From assembly GCF_003285265.1 (NCBI RefSeq), contig NZ_CP030239.1, forward strand, positions 1,818,501 to 1,882,500: a stretch of DNA of 64,000 nucleotides. The letters are read 5' to 3'. A program made the translations under genes and the position numbers. The first letter of the stretch is position 1. Every line of letters starts with the position of its first letter. Below are positions 40,060 through 52,555 of the stretch, piece after piece. The notes beneath the pieces are model-generated. The model saw only the letters and a list, made by a program, of their open reading frames with translations. It did no database searches and was not told where the DNA came from. This stretch comes from Paracoccus mutanolyticus. Its GTDB lineage: Bacteria > Pseudomonadota > Alphaproteobacteria > Rhodobacterales > Rhodobacteraceae.

Positions 40060-42059
40060 ATGAACCAGATGCTGCGTATCGACACCGACGCCGAGGCCGC
40101 GATGGCCACCGCCATCCGGGTGCTGGCGATGGACGCGGTCGAGGCCGCGAAATCCGGCCATCCCGGCGCGCCGATGGGCATGGCCGATGTGGCGGCGGTG
40201 CTGTTCAACCGCTTCATGACCATCGACCCGGCCGATGCCGCATGGCCCGACCGCGACCGCTTCGTGATGTCGGCGGGGCATGGCTCGATGCTGGTCTATG
40301 CCATCCACCACATGCTGGGTTACGACGACATGGACATGGACCAGCTGAAGCGTTTCCGCCAGCTGGGCGCCCGCACCGCCGGCCACCCCGAATACGGCCA
40401 CGCCAAGGGCATCGAGGTCACCACCGGCCCGCTGGGCCAGGGCATCACCACCGCCGTCGGCATGGCCCTGGCCGAGCGGATGATGAACGCACGCTTCGGC
40501 GACGCCCTGGTCGATCACTGGACCTATGTCATCTGCGGCGACGGCTGCCTGATGGAGGGCATCAGCCACGAGGCCATCGACTTTGCCGGCCACCAGCGGC
40601 TGGGCCGGCTGATCGTGCTGTGGGACGACAACGGCATCACCATCGACGGCCACACCGACCTGGCGACCGCCACCGACCAGAAGGCGCGGTTCGCGGCCTC
40701 GGGCTGGCATGTGCAGGCGGTGGACGGCCACGACCGCGAGGCCGTCGCCACGGCCATCGAGGCCGCACGCGCCGACGACCGCCCGTCGATGATCGCCTGC
40801 AAGACCGTGATCGGCTTTGGCGCGCCCGGCAAGCAGGGCAGCCACGACGTGCATGGCGCGCCGCTGGGCGCCGAGGAGATCGCCGCCGCCCGCAAGGGTT
40901 TCGGCTGGGCGCATGAGCCCTTTGTCCTTCCGCCGCAGATCATCGACTCCTGGCGCGCGGTGGCCGCGCGCGGAGCGAAGGCGCGGTCGGCATGGCTGGA
41001 CCGGCTGGCCGCTTCCCCTCACGAAGCCGGGTTTGCCGCCACGCTGGCCGCGCCCGACGCAGCCCGGCTGCGCGCCAGGATCGGCGACTATTGCCGGGGC
41101 CTGACCGAAACCCGCCCCAAGGTCGCGACCCGCAAGGCGTCGGAAATGGCGCTGGAGGTGGTCAACGACGCGCTGCCCAACACCGTGGGCGGCAGCGCCG
41201 ACCTGACCGGGTCGAACCTGACGCGGACAAAAGGCATGGTCTCGGTCACGCCCGACGACCGCAGCGGGCGCTATGTCCATTACGGCATCCGCGAACATGG
41301 CATGGCCGCGATCATGAACGGCATCGCGCTGCATGGTGGGCTGATCCCCTATGGCGGGACTTTCCTGGCGTTTTCCGACTATTCCCGCCCGGCGATCCGG
41401 CTGGGCGCGCTGATGGGGGTGCCGGTCGTCCATGTCATGACCCATGACAGCATCGGCCTGGGCGAGGACGGCCCCACCCACCAGCCGGTCGAGCAGGTGG
41501 CGGCGCTGCGCGCGATCCCGAACCTGCTGGTGTTCCGCCCCGCCGACGCGGTGGAAACCGCCGAGGCCTGGGAAATCGCGCTGACGGAACGCGCCACGCC
41601 CTCGGTCCTGTGCCTGTCGCGGCAGAACCTGCCGACCGTCAGGGACGATGTGGCCGCGAACCTGACCCGGCAGGGCGCCTATGTGCTGCGCGAGCCGCAA
41701 GGCGCGCGCGACGTGACGCTGATCGCCACCGGGTCCGAGGTCGAGATCGCGCTGGCCGCCGCCGACCTGCTGGCGGGCCAGGGGGTGCGCGCGGCGGTGG
41801 TGTCAGCCCCCTGTTTCGAGCTTTTCGCCGCAAGGCCCGAGGCCGAGCGCGAGCGCGTCCTGGGCCGCGCGCCACGCATCGGCATCGAGGCGCTGATCCG
41901 GCAGGGCTGGGACGGGCTGATGCTGCGTCCCGGCGACGGTTTCGTCGGCATGGCGGGATTCGGCGCATCCGCCCCGGCCCCCGCGCTTTACCGCCATTTC
42001 GGCATCACGGCGGAACGCGCCGCCGAACTGGCCGGCCAGCTTATCCAGGGAGGGAAATG

Positions 42060-42060
<1 letters not shown>
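40060..42060 (+). CDS. cbbT: Transketolase
   Basis: Thiamine diphosphate enzyme that shuffles two-carbon units in the regeneration phase. 666 residues: [40 protein letters not shown] motif [13 protein letters not shown]...N (about 155-185), [18 protein letters not shown] and the C-terminal domain. Intact. Its TGA overlaps the cbbA ATG. Confidence 0.96.
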
Positions 42061-44624
<2,564 letters not shown>

Positions 44625-44636
44625 GGGAGAGAGAAC

Positions 44637-45026
44637 ATGCGTATCACCCAGGGCTGCTTTTCCTTTCTGCCCGACCTGGACGACAACCAGATCCGCGACC
44701 AGGTGGAATACATCCTGTCGAAGGACTGGGCCGTCGGCATCGAGTTCACCGACGAGCCCCACCCCCGCAACACCTATTGGGAGATGTGGGGCAACCCGAT
44801 GTTCGACCTGAAGGACGCCAAGGGCGTGATGATGGAGCTGGACGAGTGCCGCAAGGCGCATGGCGACGCCTATATCCGCATCAACGCCTTCGACAGCACA
44901 CGGGGATGGGAGACGGTGATGATGTCCTTTATCGTCAACCGTCCGAAGTCCGAGCCGTCCTTCAGGACCTGGCGGATGGAGGCCGATGGCCGGCATATCC
45001 GCTATACGCACGAGATGGTCGGCTGA
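44637..45026 (+). CDS. cbbS: RuBisCO small subunit, form IC
   Basis: 129 residues. Begins [20 protein letters not shown] and carries the red-type C-terminal extension (about 100-129, [20 protein letters not shown]), longer than in green-type subunits, that forms a beta barrel in the holoenzyme. The family [11 protein letters not shown] is present. Intact. A two-part repeat lies between it and cbbX. Confidence 0.97.
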   Translation: MRITQGCFSFLPDLDDNQIRDQVEYILSKDWAVGIEFTDEPHPRNTYWEMWGNPMFDLKDAKGVMMELDECRKAHGDAYIRINAFDSTRGWETVMMSFIVNRPKSEPSFRTWRMEADGRHIRYTHEMVG

Positions 45027-45060
45027 CGCCTGATGGCCGGGCCGGCGCCCGGCGGAAGCC

Positions 45061-45112
45061 GGGGGACTTCGCGTCCCCCGGACCCCCTGCGGGGTATTTG
45101 GAAAACGGAGAA
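45061..45112 (+). repeat. Two-part intergenic repeat, copy B (hairpin plus core)
   Basis: A hairpin GGGGGAC (45061-45067) / GTCCCCC (45073-45079), then GGACCCCCTGCGG and the core GGGTATTTGGAAAACGG (45092-45108) ending just before cbbX. The core ends GAGAA, which also serves as ribosome site for cbbX. Confidence 0.8.
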
Positions 45113-45118
45113 AGCCCG

Positions 45119-46045
45119 ATGGATGGCGATGTTGGTGAGACGCTGGCGACGGTCGATCTGAAGGCCGAATACGAGACCTCGGGCGTGCGCGAGATCCTGG
45201 ACGAGCTGGATCGCGAACTGATCGGCCTGGCTCCGGTCAAGGAGCGCATCCGCGAGACCGCCGCGCTGCTGCTGGTGGACCGGGCGCGGCGTCAACTGGG
45301 CCTGGCCCATGAGGTGCCGACGCTGCACATGAGCTTCACCGGCAATCCCGGCACCGGCAAGACCACCGTGGCGCTGAAGATGGCCGGGCTGCTGCATCGC
45401 CTTGGCTATGTGCGCAAGGGGCATCTGGTCAGCGTGACGCGCGACGACCTGGTCGGACAGTACATCGGCCACACCGCACCCAAGACCAAGGAGGTGCTGA
45501 AGAAGGCGATGGGGGGCGTCCTGTTCATCGACGAGGCCTATTACCTTTACAAGCCCGACAATGAGCGCGACTACGGCCAGGAGGCCATCGAGATCCTGTT
45601 GCAGGTGATGGAGAACAACCGCGACGACCTGGTGGTCATCATGGCGGGCTATGCCGACCGCATGGATCGGTTCTTTTCCGCCAATCCGGGGTTCCGGTCG
45701 CGCATCGCCCATCACATCGAGTTTCCCGATTATTCCGACGACGAACTGGGCCGGATTTCCGGCGCGATGCTGGAGGGGCAGGGTTACGCCTTTGACGCCG
45801 AGGGACGCGCCGCGATGGAGGAGTATATCCGCCTGCGCCGCGAGCAGCCGCATTTCGCCAATGCCCGGTCCATCCGCAATGCGCTGGACCGGGCGCGGCT
45901 GCGCCAGGCGAACCGGCTGTTTTCCGGCGACGGCCCCGTTGACGCCAAAACGCTTTCCACGATAACCGGGGCCGACATCCGGGCCAGCCGCGTCTTTCAG
46001 GGGGGCTTGGACATCGACGGCAGCCGCAGGAAGGATCAGCCATGA
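45119..46045 (+). CDS. cbbX: RuBisCO activase CbbX
   Basis: AAA+ motor that frees red-type RuBisCO from inhibitory sugar phosphates by pulling on the CbbL C-terminus. 308 residues from the ATG at 45119. Walker [19 protein letters not shown], pore loop YIGHTA, Walker [15 protein letters not shown], sensor 1 VVIMAGY and Arg finger in [11 protein letters not shown]. Intact. Its TGA overlaps the rpe ATG. Confidence 0.97.
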   Translation: MDGDVGETLATVDLKAEYETSGVREILDELDRELIGLAPVKERIRETAALLLVDRARRQLGLAHEVPTLHMSFTGNPGTGKTTVALKMAGLLHRLGYVRKGHLVSVTRDDLVGQYIGHTAPKTKEVLKKAMGGVLFIDEAYYLYKPDNERDYGQEAIEILLQVMENNRDDLVVIMAGYADRMDRFFSANPGFRSRIAHHIEFPDYSDDELGRISGAMLEGQGYAFDAEGRAAMEEYIRLRREQPHFANARSIRNALDRARLRQANRLFSGDGPVDAKTLSTITGADIRASRVFQGGLDIDGSRRKDQP

Positions 46046-46737
46046 CGTTCGACCGCAAGATCAAGATCGCGCCCTCGATCCTGTCCGCCGATTTCGCGAA
46101 TTTCGGGCAGGAAATCCGCGCAGTCGAGGATCAGGGCGCCGACTGGGTCCATGTCGACGTGATGGACGGGCATTTTGTGCCGAACATCACCTTCGGCCCG
46201 CAGACCTGCAAGGCGATCCGGCCCCATATCCGCGGCGTGATGGACGTGCACCTGATGATCGCGCCGGTGGACCGCTATATCGACGCCTTCGCGGAATCGG
46301 GGGCGGATGTCATCACCGCCCATCTTGAGGCGGGGCCCCATATCCACCGCACCCTGCAGGCGATCCGGGGCGCCGGGGCCAAGGCGGGGCTGGCGCTGAA
46401 CCCGGGCACGCCCGCCGAGGCCGCGAGCGGGCTGATCGACGACCTGGACCTGATCTGCGTGATGACGGTGAACCCCGGCTTCGGCGGGCAGAAGTTCATC
46501 CGCAGCCAGGTCGAGAAGGTCCGTGCCCTGCGCGCCCTGATCGGCGACCGTCCCGTGCACATCGAGATCGACGGCGGCGTCGACCCGACCACCGCGCCGC
46601 TGGTGGCCGAGGCGGGCGCGGACGTCCTGGTCGCGGGCTCGGCCGTGTTCAAGGGCGGCTCGGTGTCGAACAGCGCCCCTTACGGCGAGAACATCCGCGC
46701 CATCCGCGAGGCCGCCGAGGCTGCAACCCGCCGTTGA
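46042..46737 (+). CDS. rpe: Ribulose-phosphate 3-epimerase
   Basis: Also called cbbE. Interconverts xylulose and ribulose 5-phosphate. 231 residues, TIM barrel: [34 protein letters not shown] (metal ligands), [31 protein letters not shown]. Intact. Last gene of the cbb operon. Confidence 0.96.
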   Translation: MTFDRKIKIAPSILSADFANFGQEIRAVEDQGADWVHVDVMDGHFVPNITFGPQTCKAIRPHIRGVMDVHLMIAPVDRYIDAFAESGADVITAHLEAGPHIHRTLQAIRGAGAKAGLALNPGTPAEAASGLIDDLDLICVMTVNPGFGGQKFIRSQVEKVRALRALIGDRPVHIEIDGGVDPTTAPLVAEAGADVLVAGSAVFKGGSVSNSAPYGENIRAIREAAEAATRR

Positions 46738-46813
46738 TCCCGTCCCGGGCGCCGTCTAGGCTGGGCCCGGACTTCGGGGAGGGACGGGCGCTGGCGGCAA
46801 CCGGGACAAGGCG

Positions 46814-48006
46814 ATGATCTGGCATGCGACGACCGCGCTGGCGGGAACGGCGCTGCGGCTGGCCGCGCCCTTTTCCGGCGCGGACTGGCGCGAGCGGCTG
46901 GCGCTGACCGGGCCGGACGTCGTGCCCGGCGGGATCTGGCTGCATGCGGCCAGTGTGGGCGAGTTGAACTCGGCCCGGGTGCTGGCCGAGGCGCTGGGCG
47001 CCGAGCTGCCGCTGACCGTCACCACCAACAGCCTGACCGGGCGGGCGCTGGCGCGCAAGCTGGGCCATGTGGCGGTGCTGGCGCATCTGGAGTGCCGCAG
47101 GCGGTCGAACGCTTCCTGGCACGGATCGAACCCTCGGTCCTGGTGACGGTGGAGAACGAGCTTTGGCCCAACCGCTCGGCCATGGCGCGCGACCTGGGCG
47201 TGGCGCAGGTCGTGGTGGGCGCGCGGATTTCGGAACGCTCGGCCCAGCGATGGGCCGGCTGCCGCAGCGTCGGGCCCATGCTGCGGGCATCGACCTGCTT
47301 TCCGCCCAGGACGAGGGCAGCGAGGCGCGGCTGCTGCGGCTGGGCCTGCCGGCGCTGTCGCTGGGGACGCGGCTGAACCTGAAGCTGCTGGGGCCCGCCC
47401 AGGTCCGTCCGCCCGAGGACGGGCCCGGCCGGGCGCGGGTGGTGCTGGCGGCCTCGACCCATGAGGGCGAGGACGAGATCGTCCTGGATGCCTATGCCCA
47501 GGCCCGGCGCGCCGTTCCCGACCTGCGCCTGATCCTGGCGCCGCGCCACCCCCGGCGGGGCGACGCGGTGGCCGCGCTGATCGCGGCGCGCGGCCTGGGT
47601 TTTGCCCGGCGCAGCCAGGGCGGGGGCTTGATGCCCCGGTCCTGCTGGCCGACAGCCTGGGCGAGATGGCGGACTGGTACCGGGCGGCGGGGATCTGCGT
47701 CACCTGCGGCTCGCTGGTCGATCACGGCGGCCATACGCCGTGGGAGCCCGCCGCCTGGCGCTGCGCCGTCCTGCACGGCCCGCATGTCGCGAACCACGCC
47801 CGCGACTATGCCGACCTGGCGGCCGCCGGGGGGGCGCTGGCCGTGACCGCGCAGGACCTGGGCGCGGCGCTGGCCGAACTGGCGCAGGACGGCGAGCGCA
47901 GCGCCGCATGGGCCGGGCCGCCCGCGCGTTGCTGCTGGCGCGCGCGGGGGATCCGGCGCCGCTGATCGCGCGGATCCTGGACCTTGCGCGGACTGGCCTT
48001 GTCTAG
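46814..48006 (+). CDS. waaA: Kdo transferase WaaA (four frameshifts)
   Basis: Adds Kdo to lipid A; GT30 family. About 398 residues when repaired. Family text continues through four frames: GGIWLHAASVGELNSARVL, then IEPSVLVTVENELWPNRSAM, then AGIDLLSAQDEGSEARLLRL to VVLAASTHEGEDEIVLDAYA, then ADSLGEMADWYRAAGI to SLVDHGGHTPWEPA, then RALLLARAGDPAP. Joins fall near 47092, 47284, 47635 and 47908, each fixed by one added base (for example GAGGTGCCG for GAGTGCCG). So many single-base losses in one LPS gene point to error, not decay. Confidence 0.9.
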
Positions 48007-48064
48007 GGCCGGCCTTGTATAAGCCCCCTCCGATCCAGATATCTGGAGGAGGAAAGGAACGACG

Positions 48065-48490
48065 ATGATCCGCTATGACCTGCGCTGCGACAAGGGCCAC
48101 GACTTCGATGGATGGTTCCGGGACTCCGAGGGTTTCGAGATCCTGCGGAAGGCGGGACAGGTCGCCTGTACGCATTGCGGATCGGTCGTGGTGGACAAGG
48201 CCCTGATGGCGCCCCGGGTGGCTGCGCCCCGGGACGACCGGCCGAAGCCCGACCTGCGCACGCCCCGCGACCCGCGCGAGGCGGCGCTGGAGCGCCTGCG
48301 CCGCCATGTCGAGGAGAACTCGGACTATGTGGGCATGTCCTTTGCCGCCGAGGCCCGCGCCATGCACGAGGGGCTGGCGCCCGAGCGCGCGATCCACGGC
48401 GAGGCCAAGCCCGAGGAGGCCCGCAAGCTGATCGAGGACGGCATCCCCGTCGCGCCGCTGCCGTTCCGCACGCGTGAGCGCGCGAACTAG
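48065..48490 (+). CDS. DUF1178 family protein
   Basis: 141 residues; function unknown. A strong ribosome site (GGAGGAGGAAAGG) precedes the ATG. Four Cys/His zinc candidates at the N-terminus (YDLRCDKGHDFDGWF and CTHCGS) followed by a basic, Pro/Arg linker and a helical domain (EENSDYVGMSFAAEARAMHE) that defines the family. In relatives it often sits near grxC and nitrilase genes; here it is after waaA, separate from them. Confidence 0.85.
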   Translation: MIRYDLRCDKGHDFDGWFRDSEGFEILRKAGQVACTHCGSVVVDKALMAPRVAAPRDDRPKPDLRTPRDPREAALERLRRHVEENSDYVGMSFAAEARAMHEGLAPERAIHGEAKPEEARKLIEDGIPVAPLPFRTRERAN

Positions 48491-48501
48491 GCGTCCCGCC
48501 T

Positions 48502-49272
48502 TCAGGGCGCGTGTTCGCCGTCGATCAGCACCATCAGCCGCCCGCGCGAACAGAACTCGACCCGCGCCTCGACGCCGTAGACCTCGGCCAGCAGGGCGGG
48601 GGTCAGAACCTCGGCAGGGGCGCCGTGGGCGCGGACGTGGCCACCGTGGATCAGGACGATCCGGTCTGCCCATTGCGCGGCCAAGGCCAGGTCGTGCAGC
48701 ACCGCGACCACCACCCGCTCCTCGGCCGCCAGCCGGCGCAGTTCCGACAGCAGGCGCACCTGCCGCGCCAGGTCCAGCGCGCTGGTCGGCTCGTCCAGCA
48801 GCAGCACGCGCGGGTCGCGCACGATGGCCTGGGCCAGGCTGACCATCTGGCGCTGCCCGCCCGACAGCGCGTCCAGCGGCTCCAGCGCCAGCGCGCCGAT
48901 GCCCAGTTTCTCCATCACCGCCATTGCCGCCTGGTCGGCCTGCCGGGCGGGCAGCGCCTTGCCCGCGCGCAAGGCGGCGATGACCGTCTCCAGCGCCACC
49001 AGCGACGACCCCGAGGGCAGGCTTTGCGGCATGAAGCCCAAGAGCCGCGCGCGTTCGACGGCGGGCAGGCGCGCCAGGTCCCGGCCGTCCAGCATCGTGC
49101 TGCCGCGATGCGGGACCAGCTGGGCGATGGCGCGCAGCAGGGTCGACTTCCCGGCGGCGTTGGGACCGGCCAGCACGGTCAGTTCGCCCGCCCGCATCTC
49201 GGGCAGGGTCAGGCCATCGAGGACCCGGCGCGGGCCGAAGCGGACCGAGATGTCGCGGACCAGCAGGCTCAT
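48502..49272 (-). CDS. Iron-siderophore ABC transporter ATPase (FepC/FecE-like)
   Basis: 256 residues. Walker A LAGPNAAGKSTLLRAIA, Q-loop FMPQSLPSGS, signature LSGGQRQMVSLAQA, Walker B VLLLDEPTSALD, H-loop VLHDLALAAQWAD. It forms one unit with the permease and binding protein through ATGA overlaps on both sides. Best match is the FecE/FepC/FhuC class that imports ferric siderophores or haem. Confidence 0.9.
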   Translation of the reverse strand: MSLLVRDISVRFGPRRVLDGLTLPEMRAGELTVLAGPNAAGKSTLLRAIAQLVPHRGSTMLDGRDLARLPAVERARLLGFMPQSLPSGSSLVALETVIAALRAGKALPARQADQAAMAVMEKLGIGALALEPLDALSGGQRQMVSLAQAIVRDPRVLLLDEPTSALDLARQVRLLSELRRLAAEERVVVAVLHDLALAAQWADRIVLIHGGHVRAHGAPAEVLTPALLAEVYGVEARVEFCSRGRLMVLIDGEHAP

Positions 49273-50312
49273 CCGCGCCGCCGCCCGCGCAGGATCAGCG
49301 CAAAGAAGATCGGCAGGCCGATCAGCGAGGTGACAAGCCCGACCGGCAGCAGGACGCCCGGCACCACGGTTTTCGACAGCGTCGAGGCCAGCGACATGAC
49401 CAGCGCCCCGGTCAGCAGGCTGGCGGGCAGAAAGACGCGGTGGTTTTCGCCCACCAGCATCCGCGCGATATGGGGGCCCGCCAAGCCGACGAAGCCGATG
49501 ACGCCCACCATCGAGACCGCCGCCGCCGACAGCAGGCTGACCCGAAGAAGCGTCCAGCGCCGCAGACGGGTCACGTCGACGCCGAAGCTGCGGGCCTGAT
49601 CCTCGCCCAGGCGCAGCGCGGTCAGCTTCCAGGCGGCGCCAAAGGAAAACGGCGCGGCGGCCAGCAGGATCACCCCGATCATGGCGACGCCGGGCCACTG
49701 GGCCGAGGCCAGGCTGCCCATCGACCAGAACACCAGCTGCTGCAGCGCGTCGGCCGAGGCCACGAACTGGACCAGCGACAGCAGCGCGCCGGCGGTAAAG
49801 TTCAGCGCGACGCCGAACAGGACCAGCACCTCGGGCCCGCCGCCCCGGATGCGGCCCAGAAGCTGCAGCAGCAGCAAGGCCCCCACGGCGAACAGGAAGG
49901 CATTGGCCGACACGCTCCAGACTCCGGGCAGGCCGGGGATGGTCAGGCCCAGGATGATCGCCACCGCCGCCCCGAGCGCGGCGGCCGAGGAAACGCCCAG
50001 CGTGAAGGGCTCGGCCAGCGGGTTTCCAGCCCGGTTCTGCATCTCGGCCCCAGCCGCGCCAGGGCGGCCCCGATCAGCAGGCCATCACCGCGCCGGCAGG
50101 CGCACGTCCCAGCAGCCCTGCGTGCCGCGCGACACCTCGGCCCCGGCCAGCGCGCGCAGCGTGTCCGACAGCGCCAGCCCCGCCGGGCCCGTCACCAGGT
50201 CCAGCAGCAGCGCGGCCAGCGCGGCCAGGGCCAGCACCCCCACCAGCATCGCATGCCGCCGCCCCTGGCGGTGATAGCGGTCCAGCGCCGCATGGTTGGC
50301 CTGCATGGTCAT
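49269..50312 (-). CDS. Iron-siderophore ABC permease (FecCD family; frame break)
   Basis: Polytopic permease. The N-terminal part starts at 50312 (MTMQANHAALDRYHRQG) and reads to ..WDVRLPAR; from 50042 MQNRAGNPLAEPFTLGVSSA continues in another frame to the end. The gap bases 50050-50095 read VMALLIGAALA once one or two bases are added, joining both parts. Family motifs: NPLAEPFTLGVSSAAALG, GFVGLAGPHIARMLVG. Only one permease gene, so it probably works as a homodimer. Confidence 0.87.
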
Positions 50313-51406
50313 GGCGCGGGCGTCACCCACCAGGTCCCCGGCACTTGGACCGGGGAAAAGCGCGTCTCGATCTCGGCCAGGGTTGCGGCGGGGTCGATGT
50401 CGGCGAAAAGGTCCGGGTGGAAGGTCCGGGCCAGGTATTCGATCAGCGCGATATGGACGGGCGAATCGTTGAACAGGTGCCAGACCCCCGCCGCGCGCCC
50501 CTGCGTCACCGCGCGCAGCGAGGCAAAGCCGGGCGCGCCGATCAGGCTGTCGAACGAGTCCTGCGCTGTCTGGGCATCGACGCCCGAGCCCAGCACCAGC
50601 CCCCCGCGCGAGGCCATGTGCGTGCCCCCGGTCGCGACATAGACATCGGGATCGGCGCCGATCAGGTATTCCAGGCTGACGGTGCCCAGGACGCCCTTGA
50701 CCGTCTCGGCCCCGATGTTCTGCCCGCCCGCCGTGGTCACGAAGTCGTGAAACACCCCCGGTCCCACGGTGGAGCAGCAGCCCGTGGGCGCGGCATGGAC
50801 ATGGACGAAGACGCGCGGCCGAGCGATGGCCGGGTCGGCCAGCCGGTCGCGGATACGGTTCAGCCGCGATTCGTAGAAGGTGGCGATTCCGCGCGCTCGC
50901 GCCTCGGCCCCGGTCATGGTGGCCAGAAATCGCAGGCTGGGTATCGAATTCTCCAGGGGATGCGAGAACAAATCGACATAGGCGACCGCGATCCCGGCCG
51001 CCTCGAGCTGCTGGCGCGCGACCGCCATGCCCTGGTTCTTTTCGTCCATCAGGCTCAGCACCACCAGGTCGGGGTCCAGCGCGATGATCGCCTCGACCGA
51101 CAGGTCGCGGTTGCCCGCGCCGACCGAGGCGATCCGGTCGACCGCCGGGAATTTCGCGCGATAGGCAGCCATCGTGGGCGGGTCCAAAGGCTTGTCCAGC
51201 CGCCAGCCCGCGACCAGCGCGACCGGGTCGTCGTGGATCAGGCCCAGGACCGACAGGTGCCGTCCCTCGCCCAAAACGATGCGATGGGCGGGTTCGGGCA
51301 GGGTGACGGTGCGGCCCAGGATGTCGGTGGCGCTGACCTCGGCGCGCGCGGGTGCCAAGGCGGCGATCAGCGCCAGGGCGGCAAGGAACAGGCGGGCAAG
51401 GCTCAT
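50309..51406 (-). CDS. Periplasmic siderophore-binding protein (FepB/BtuF-like)
   Basis: 365 residues, with a signal peptide (MSLARLFLAALALIAALAPA, cleaved after ARA). Two lobes of the class III binding-protein fold, with RIVLGEGRHLSVLGLIHDD, ALDPDLVVLSL and GADPDVYVATGG. The ligand is not readable, but the neighbours (EntF-like NRPS and trilactone-type esterase) suggest a ferric catecholate. Complete. First gene of the ABC unit. Confidence 0.88.
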   Translation of the reverse strand: MSLARLFLAALALIAALAPARAEVSATDILGRTVTLPEPAHRIVLGEGRHLSVLGLIHDDPVALVAGWRLDKPLDPPTMAAYRAKFPAVDRIASVGAGNRDLSVEAIIALDPDLVVLSLMDEKNQGMAVARQQLEAAGIAVAYVDLFSHPLENSIPSLRFLATMTGAEARARGIATFYESRLNRIRDRLADPAIARPRVFVHVHAAPTGCCSTVGPGVFHDFVTTAGGQNIGAETVKGVLGTVSLEYLIGADPDVYVATGGTHMASRGGLVLGSGVDAQTAQDSFDSLIGAPGFASLRAVTQGRAAGVWHLFNDSPVHIALIEYLARTFHPDLFADIDPAATLAEIETRFSPVQVPGTWWVTPAP

Positions 51407-51583
51407 CGGTCACTCATCGGTCTGGCCGGCCTGCCCGCGTCTTGCGGCGCGTCCGGGACGGGGCGGGGGCGGGGCGTGGATCGCTTGCCTCGGGCCGCGC
51501 GGCGCGCGCGCGGATCGGGGCTGGCTTCGGTCTGGGCGCAACCTATATTCCTGACCGGGTGTGTCAACTAAGGACGGATCGCA

Positions 51584-52435
51584 ATGACCTCAGCCAGTTC
51601 CGCTGCGCATGGCCGCGTCGGACCCGACCACGCCCGGGCCGAAGCCGGGCTGCGCCTGTTCCAGACCGGCGCGCCCAGCCATGCGTTGTCGCAGATCGCC
51701 CTGCCGCATGAAGGGCCGGGCCATCGCCTGTTCCTGGCCGTGCCGCGCGGGCCCGCGCCCGAACGGGGCTGGCCGGTGCTTTACATGCTGGACGGCAACG
51801 CGGCCTTCGATTTCCTGACGCCCGAGCATCTGGCGCTGGCGCCGGGACTAGTGGTGGTCGGCGTCGGCTATGACACCGACCGGCAATTCGCGCGCGACCG
51901 CCGCACGCTGGATTTCACCGCGCCCGACGGGCCGGGCGATGGGCTGCGCCCCGACCCAGTGCATCCCGGGCGCACGGCCGGCGGGGCGGCGATCTTTCAC
52001 GACCGCCTGACCGGGCCGATCCGGGCGGCGGCGGAGGCGGGCCTGCCCGTCGACCCCGCGCGCCGGACCCTGTGGGGCCACAGCTTCGGCGGGCTTTTCA
52101 CGCTTTACGCGCTGCTGGCCCGACCGGGCAGCTTTGCGCGCTATGCCGCGATCAGCCCCTCGATCTGGTGGGACGAGGGGCTGATCCGCCGCATCGCGCA
52201 GGCCGCCGCCCCTGCCTCGCTGCCGCTGCTGGTGGCGCTGGGGGACCGGGAAAAACGCTCGGGGAGCGAGGGGCCGCCGCCGGACGGGCCGGCCCCCGCG
52301 ACGATGGATTTCATCCGCGATCTGGCCGCCCATCCCGGGCACAAGGCGCAGGTCCATGTGCTGGAGGGCCATGTCCATATCCAGACGCTGGCCGGGTCAT
52401 TTCCGCTGGCGCTGCCCTTCGCGCTGGCGGATTGA
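51584..52435 (+). CDS. Esterase, IroE/Fes-type alpha/beta hydrolase
   Basis: 283 residues. Nucleophile elbow GHSFGGLF, ADGF-type start with WPVLYMLDGNAAFDFL, and a His in GHVHIQT near the end. No signal peptide, so it acts in the cytoplasm. This fold cleaves trilactone siderophores to release iron after uptake. It lies between the transporter and the NRPS gene and diverges from the transporter. Confidence 0.85.
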   Translation: MTSASSAAHGRVGPDHARAEAGLRLFQTGAPSHALSQIALPHEGPGHRLFLAVPRGPAPERGWPVLYMLDGNAAFDFLTPEHLALAPGLVVVGVGYDTDRQFARDRRTLDFTAPDGPGDGLRPDPVHPGRTAGGAAIFHDRLTGPIRAAAEAGLPVDPARRTLWGHSFGGLFTLYALLARPGSFARYAAISPSIWWDEGLIRRIAQAAAPASLPLLVALGDREKRSGSEGPPPDGPAPATMDFIRDLAAHPGHKAQVHVLEGHVHIQTLAGSFPLALPFALAD

Positions 52436-52555
52436 CCGGGTCGCAACGGGCACGCGCCACCCCTGATCCGCCGTGACGAAAGGGGGCGGGGCGGTCGCCT
52501 GGGGCGGCCGTTCCTCTCCAAGCGCTTGTCGTCCCGGAGGCCGGGGCCGGGCGGG